DNA of 64,000 nt, from assembly GCF_000772085.1 (NCBI RefSeq), contig NZ_CP009755.1, forward strand, positions 2,294,001 through 2,358,000. The letters run 5' to 3'. The notes beneath the pieces were generated by a model. The model had not been told where the DNA came from. It did not search any database and saw only the letters and a list, made by a program, of their open reading frames with translations. The translations under genes and the position numbers were made by a program. This document shows, piece by piece, positions 56,029-64,000 of the stretch (positions are counted from its first letter, which is position 1; each line of letters begins with the position of its first letter). The DNA is from Curtobacterium sp. MR_MD2014 (GTDB lineage Bacteria > Actinomycetota > Actinomycetes > Actinomycetales > Microbacteriaceae).

Positions 56029-59000
56029 CAGGCGCCTTCCTCGTGCAGGGCGGTCTCCTCGATGAACTGCGCGCCGAGGATCTCACGGACGACCGCCTCG
56101 CCGTACCGACCAGCGACCGGCGTCCGACGGACCTGGGGTGCAGCGGTCCGTGCCGGAGCTGGCTGCGCAGCCGCCTCCTGGGTCGGTGCTGTCTGCGCAG
56201 GTGCTGCCTGCTCGGGCGCTGCCGGTGCGGGTGCGGCCTGTGCCGGGCCGGTCGGCGCCGGTGCTGCCTGCGGTGCTGGTGCCCGCGTCGGTCGCTGGCT
56301 CGGTGCACCCGAGGACGCGTGCGCTCCCGGGTCGGGGAAGGGAGCGCCGTCGTCGTAGGGCTCGTCGTCGAGCGGGTAGTCGTCGACCGGGACGTCCGGC
56401 CCGCCGGAGGGTACGGCGGCCGCGGTACCCGGCGCGGCGGGCGCTGCCGATGCGGGCGCTGCCGATGCGGGCGCTGCGGCTGCGGCCGGTGCCGGCGCTC
56501 CCGGTGCGTCGGGTGTCGGGTCGCTCGGCGCAGCAGCACGGGCCGGCGCCGTTCCGGCACCGCCGAGCGCGGAGGCCGGACGGAGCTGTGCAGCGAGGGC
56601 CGCGTCGGCGGCGGGGTCGGAGACCGGTGCGACGGGCACGACCGGCTCCCCGGTGTCGGTCGTCCCGAACGGTGCCGACCACCCCGGCTCGAGGTGCTCG
56701 GGCACGGCACCGGCGGTCGGGTCGGTCGCCGGGATCGTGGCGACGGCCCAGTCGGTCACCGGAGCGCTGGGCGCGGCCGGCTGCTGCCGTGTGGTCGGCT
56801 GCTGCTGGCTCGCCTGCTGTTGGTTCGCCTGCTGCTGCTGGCTCGCCTGCTGCTGCTGCGGCTGGCTCGGCTGCTGCTGCTGGCTCGGCTGCTGCTGCTG
56901 GCTCGGCTGCTGCGGTGCGGTCGGCTGCTGCGGTGCAGTCGAATGCTGGTGCTGCGGTGCGGTCTGCTGCTGCGTCGGCCCTTCGGCAGTCTCCGGCTGC
57001 GGCGGTGCGGACTGCTGGCGCGCGGCCTGCTGCCGGCTGGTGTCCTCCGACGTCACCTGCGGTCGCGTCGGCTGCTGCTGCGACGTCTGCCGACCCGGCT
57101 CCGACGCGGGAGCACCGGCCGAGCGCTGTTGTCCCGGCCCACGGGCGACGAACTTCACCCGCAGGCCGAGGACGTCGATGATCGCCGACCGGAGCAGTTC
57201 GCTGACGCTCGTCGCGGGGTCGGACATCTCCTTGAACGACGCCACGTCCTGCTGGCTGGGGAAGGTGAGCGTCAGCACGTCCTCGCGCAGGGCCGTCACC
57301 TGAGCCGTGACCACCACGGACCAGGCCGAACGCCGAGCGCGCTGGACGTGCTCGACGACCTGGGGCCAGGCGTCGCGGAGCTGCTGGAAGCCGACGGCGG
57401 CGACCGGTCGGACGACCGCCTCGTCGCCGACGGCCGTCCCCTGCCCGGTGGACGACGCGTTCGCGGTGCCCGACGGATCGTGCTGGTGCTGCTCGATCGG
57501 GTGTGCCGTCGTCATCGCACTCGACGCGCTCTGCTCCGCCGGTCGGCCCGAAGACCGATCGGTCGGGCCGTCGGCCGGACCCTGGCTCGGTGGCGTCGCC
57601 ACGGCTGCCCAGGAGGCAGCGGCATCGCGCACGGTCGCGCCGGGGTCCCGCGGCTCGGCGTCACGCGCGGTCGTCGGAGCCTGATCGGCGGGCTCCTGGT
57701 CCGGTCGGGTCGGCGCCGCTGCTCGGGTCGCGGTCGCGGTCGCGGTCGACGCAGCGAGCTGCGCAGCCGGGGTCGCCTGCGAGGAGCCGGCCTGCGCCGC
57801 GGCGCCGCCCGCTCCCGTGCGCGGAACCGAAGCGCCCGCGGAGGACTGCTGTGCAGCCTGCGGTCGTTCGACCGCGGCGGGAGCCTGGTGCCCGCCGGCG
57901 TCGCCGACACCGACGCGACGCTCGAGCCGCTCGACGCGGGCGAGTGCACCGCGCTGGGTGTCGTCGACCTCGGGCACGAGCATGCGCGCCGTCATCAGCT
58001 CGAGGTGCAGTCGGGGCGACGTCGCACCGGTCATCTCGGTGAGCGCGCGGTTGGCGATGTCGGCGGACCGCGACAGCGCCGTCGCGCCGAAGACGCCGGC
58101 CTGCCGGGTCATGGTGTCGAGTTCCTCGGGAGAGATCCCGCGCAGCACGGCTGCGGCGCTCTCGTTCGTCGCCGCGACGACGATCAGGTCACGGAGCCGC
58201 TCGAGCAGGTCCTCGACGAAGCGACGCGGGTCCTGCCCGGTCTGCACCACGCGGTCGACCGCGGCGAAGGCCGAGGCGGGGTCGGCCACCGCCAGTGCGT
58301 CCACGACGTCGTCGAGCAACGCAGCGTCGGTGTAGCCGAGCAGGGCGACCGCGCGTTCGTAGGCGATCGCGCCGTCCTCGCTGCCGGCCATGAGCTGGTC
58401 GAGCAGCGACAGCGTGTCTCGCACCGACCCCCCACCGGCACGGACGACGAGCGGGAGGACACCCGGCGCGACGGAGACCGACTCCTGCTCGCACAGCTGC
58501 TCGACGTACTCGAGCATCGTGGCCGGCGGGACGAGCCGGAACGGGTAGTGGTGGGTCCGGGAGCGGATGGTGCCGATGACCTTCTCCGGCTCGGTGGTCG
58601 CGAAGATGAACTTCACGTGCTCCGGCGGTTCCTCGACCAGCTTGAGCAGGGCGTTGAAGCCCTGCGGCGTCACCATGTGCGCTTCGTCGAGGATGAAGAT
58701 CTTGTAGCGGTCGCGCGCCGGTGCGAACACGGCGCGGTCGCGCAGGTCGCGCGCGTCGTCGACGCCGTTGTGGCTCGCTGCGTCGATCTCGATGACGTCG
58801 AGCGATCCCCCGCCACCCCGGGCGAGCTCCACGCAGCTCGGGCAGACGCCGCACGGCGTGTCCGTCGGGCCCTGCTCGCAGTTCAGGCACCGGGCGAGGA
58901 TGCGCGCCGAGGTCGTCTTGCCGCACCCGCGCGGCCCGCTGAACAGGTAGGCGTGGTTCACGCGGTTCGTCCGCAGGGCGGTCCGCAGCGGGTCGGTGAC

Positions 59001-59066
59001 CTGCGACTGACCGATCAGCTCGGCGAAGTTCTCGGGCCGGTAACGGCGATACAGGGCGGTGACCAC
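56028..59066 (-). CDS. dnaX: DNA polymerase III subunit gamma/tau with long disordered tail
   Basis: A 1012-residue clamp-loader ATPase, much longer than the ~640 of E. coli. The AAA+ core (1-~370) has [18 protein letters not shown], Walker [17 protein letters not shown], a zinc finger ([19 protein letters not shown]), Walker [19 protein letters not shown] and the [13 protein letters not shown] sensor segment. After ~430 come low-complexity Ala/Pro stretches around a tau-like domain ([20 protein letters not shown]), then a Gln-rich block (~690-780; [12 protein letters not shown]) and a Pro/Ala tail. GTG 59066 was chosen because [11 protein letters not shown] is the usual start. No slippery frameshift site is seen. 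Confidence 0.94.
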   Translation of the reverse strand: MVTALYRRYRPENFAELIGQSQVTDPLRTALRTNRVNHAYLFSGPRGCGKTTSARILARCLNCEQGPTDTPCGVCPSCVELARGGGGSLDVIEIDAASHNGVDDARDLRDRAVFAPARDRYKIFILDEAHMVTPQGFNALLKLVEEPPEHVKFIFATTEPEKVIGTIRSRTHHYPFRLVPPATMLEYVEQLCEQESVSVAPGVLPLVVRAGGGSVRDTLSLLDQLMAGSEDGAIAYERAVALLGYTDAALLDDVVDALAVADPASAFAAVDRVVQTGQDPRRFVEDLLERLRDLIVVAATNESAAAVLRGISPEELDTMTRQAGVFGATALSRSADIANRALTEMTGATSPRLHLELMTARMLVPEVDDTQRGALARVERLERRVGVGDAGGHQAPAAVERPQAAQQSSAGASVPRTGAGGAAAQAGSSQATPAAQLAASTATATATRAAAPTRPDQEPADQAPTTARDAEPRDPGATVRDAAASWAAVATPPSQGPADGPTDRSSGRPAEQSASSAMTTAHPIEQHQHDPSGTANASSTGQGTAVGDEAVVRPVAAVGFQQLRDAWPQVVEHVQRARRSAWSVVVTAQVTALREDVLTLTFPSQQDVASFKEMSDPATSVSELLRSAIIDVLGLRVKFVARGPGQQRSAGAPASEPGRQTSQQQPTRPQVTSEDTSRQQAARQQSAPPQPETAEGPTQQQTAPQHQHSTAPQQPTAPQQPSQQQQPSQQQQPSQPQQQQASQQQQANQQQASQQQPTTRQQPAAPSAPVTDWAVATIPATDPTAGAVPEHLEPGWSAPFGTTDTGEPVVPVAPVSDPAADAALAAQLRPASALGGAGTAPARAAAPSDPTPDAPGAPAPAAAAAPASAAPASAAPAAPGTAAAVPSGGPDVPVDDYPLDDEPYDDGAPFPDPGAHASSGAPSQRPTRAPAPQAAPAPTGPAQAAPAPAAPEQAAPAQTAPTQEAAAQPAPARTAAPQVRRTPVAGRYGEAVVREILGAQFIEETALHEEGA

Positions 59067-59146
59067 GGACCAAGGGTAGCCGGGACGGCCGACACCGCGA
59101 CGCCCTCGGCGACCACCTGTGGAGGGGGCGAGGAGAGGCGGGACGA

Positions 59147-59191
59147 CACCGCGCCTCCCGGCCGTCGTGACGACGGACGAGAGGCGCGGTG
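59147..59191. repeat. Everted copy of the GGAGGC palindrome family
   Basis: CACCGCGCCTCCCGGCCGTCG is followed after GTGA-type spacing by its near complement (two mismatches), so the arms lie in reverse order relative to the copies at 11211 and 17336. It separates dnaX from the adhesin gene and may end the latter's transcript. Confidence 0.6.
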
Positions 59192-59211
59192 CGGTCGGTG
59201 TGGGCGTACGG

Positions 59212-64000
<4,789 letters not shown>

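Noticed and set aside
56028..59066. Programmed frameshift giving a short DnaX gamma form
   Set aside because: No A-rich slippery heptamer is present in the coding sequence.

Overview
The window is a 64 kb piece of a very GC-rich chromosome with tightly packed, often 1-4 bp overlapping genes. The gene set (actinobacterial Tad locus with a 6C small RNA, malate:quinone oxidoreductase, aspartokinase with a nested beta subunit, LAXTG surface proteins, DUF4244, Rv2578c-type radical SAM protein) points to Actinomycetota. It is most likely Microbacteriaceae and resembles Curtobacterium, but the genus is an inference. I see no insertion sequence, prophage, CRISPR array or rRNA; this looks like core chromosome.

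Layout. 1-2.3 kb: end of sdhA, sdhB, and a small protein with a degenerate TNT (NAD glycohydrolase) fold. 2.3-4.6 kb: two DUF805 membrane paralogs and a quinone oxidoreductase-like enzyme. 4.8-11.2 kb: a complete mannitol PTS cluster (ptsI, mtlA, mtlF, mtlD on the minus strand; DeoR regulator and ptsH on the plus strand) around one AT-rich divergent promoter. 11.3-19.5 kb: xth, trpS, a GNAT enzyme, ribD-ribA, an MHS-type transporter and an ABC exporter. 19.5-26.3 kb: aldehyde dehydrogenase-pncA, dacB, a Gfo/Idh/MocA enzyme, a secreted tandem-domain HAD phosphatase and tRNA-Thr. 26.3-31.8 kb: TetR regulator, holB, tmk and topA.

31.8-35.3 kb: a compact Tad-pilus locus (TadA, a fused TadB-TadC, DUF4244 pilin-like, TadE, TadG-like). 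Its last gene reads in frame into topA without a stop codon. Upstream of tadA, on the same strand, lies a 6C small RNA with two hexa-C loops. 35.4-41.9 kb: acs, ridA, a DUF4177 miniprotein, a class A PBP with PASTA domains, a metallophosphoesterase and tRNA-Pro. 41.9-48.6 kb: two two-component systems flanking a luciferase-like oxidoreductase and tdk; the second system includes a kinase-like membrane protein with no visible phospho-acceptor His. 48.8-55.3 kb: a radical SAM gene under a perfect SOS box, mqo, a LAWTG surface protein, asd and lysC. 55.4-64 kb: recR, dnaX and a very large Ig-repeat/collagen-like LAFTG adhesin truncated by the window edge.

Themes across the window: many genes have a TANNNT -10 box only 6-8 bp before the start codon, the signature of leaderless mRNAs; long near-perfect palindromes sharing the arm GACGGACGGGAGGC sit at gene ends as probable terminators; and a CGTNNCGGGGTAC motif occurs in the same orientation before the tad operon (twice), the 6C RNA and the second sensor kinase operon, suggesting a shared regulator.
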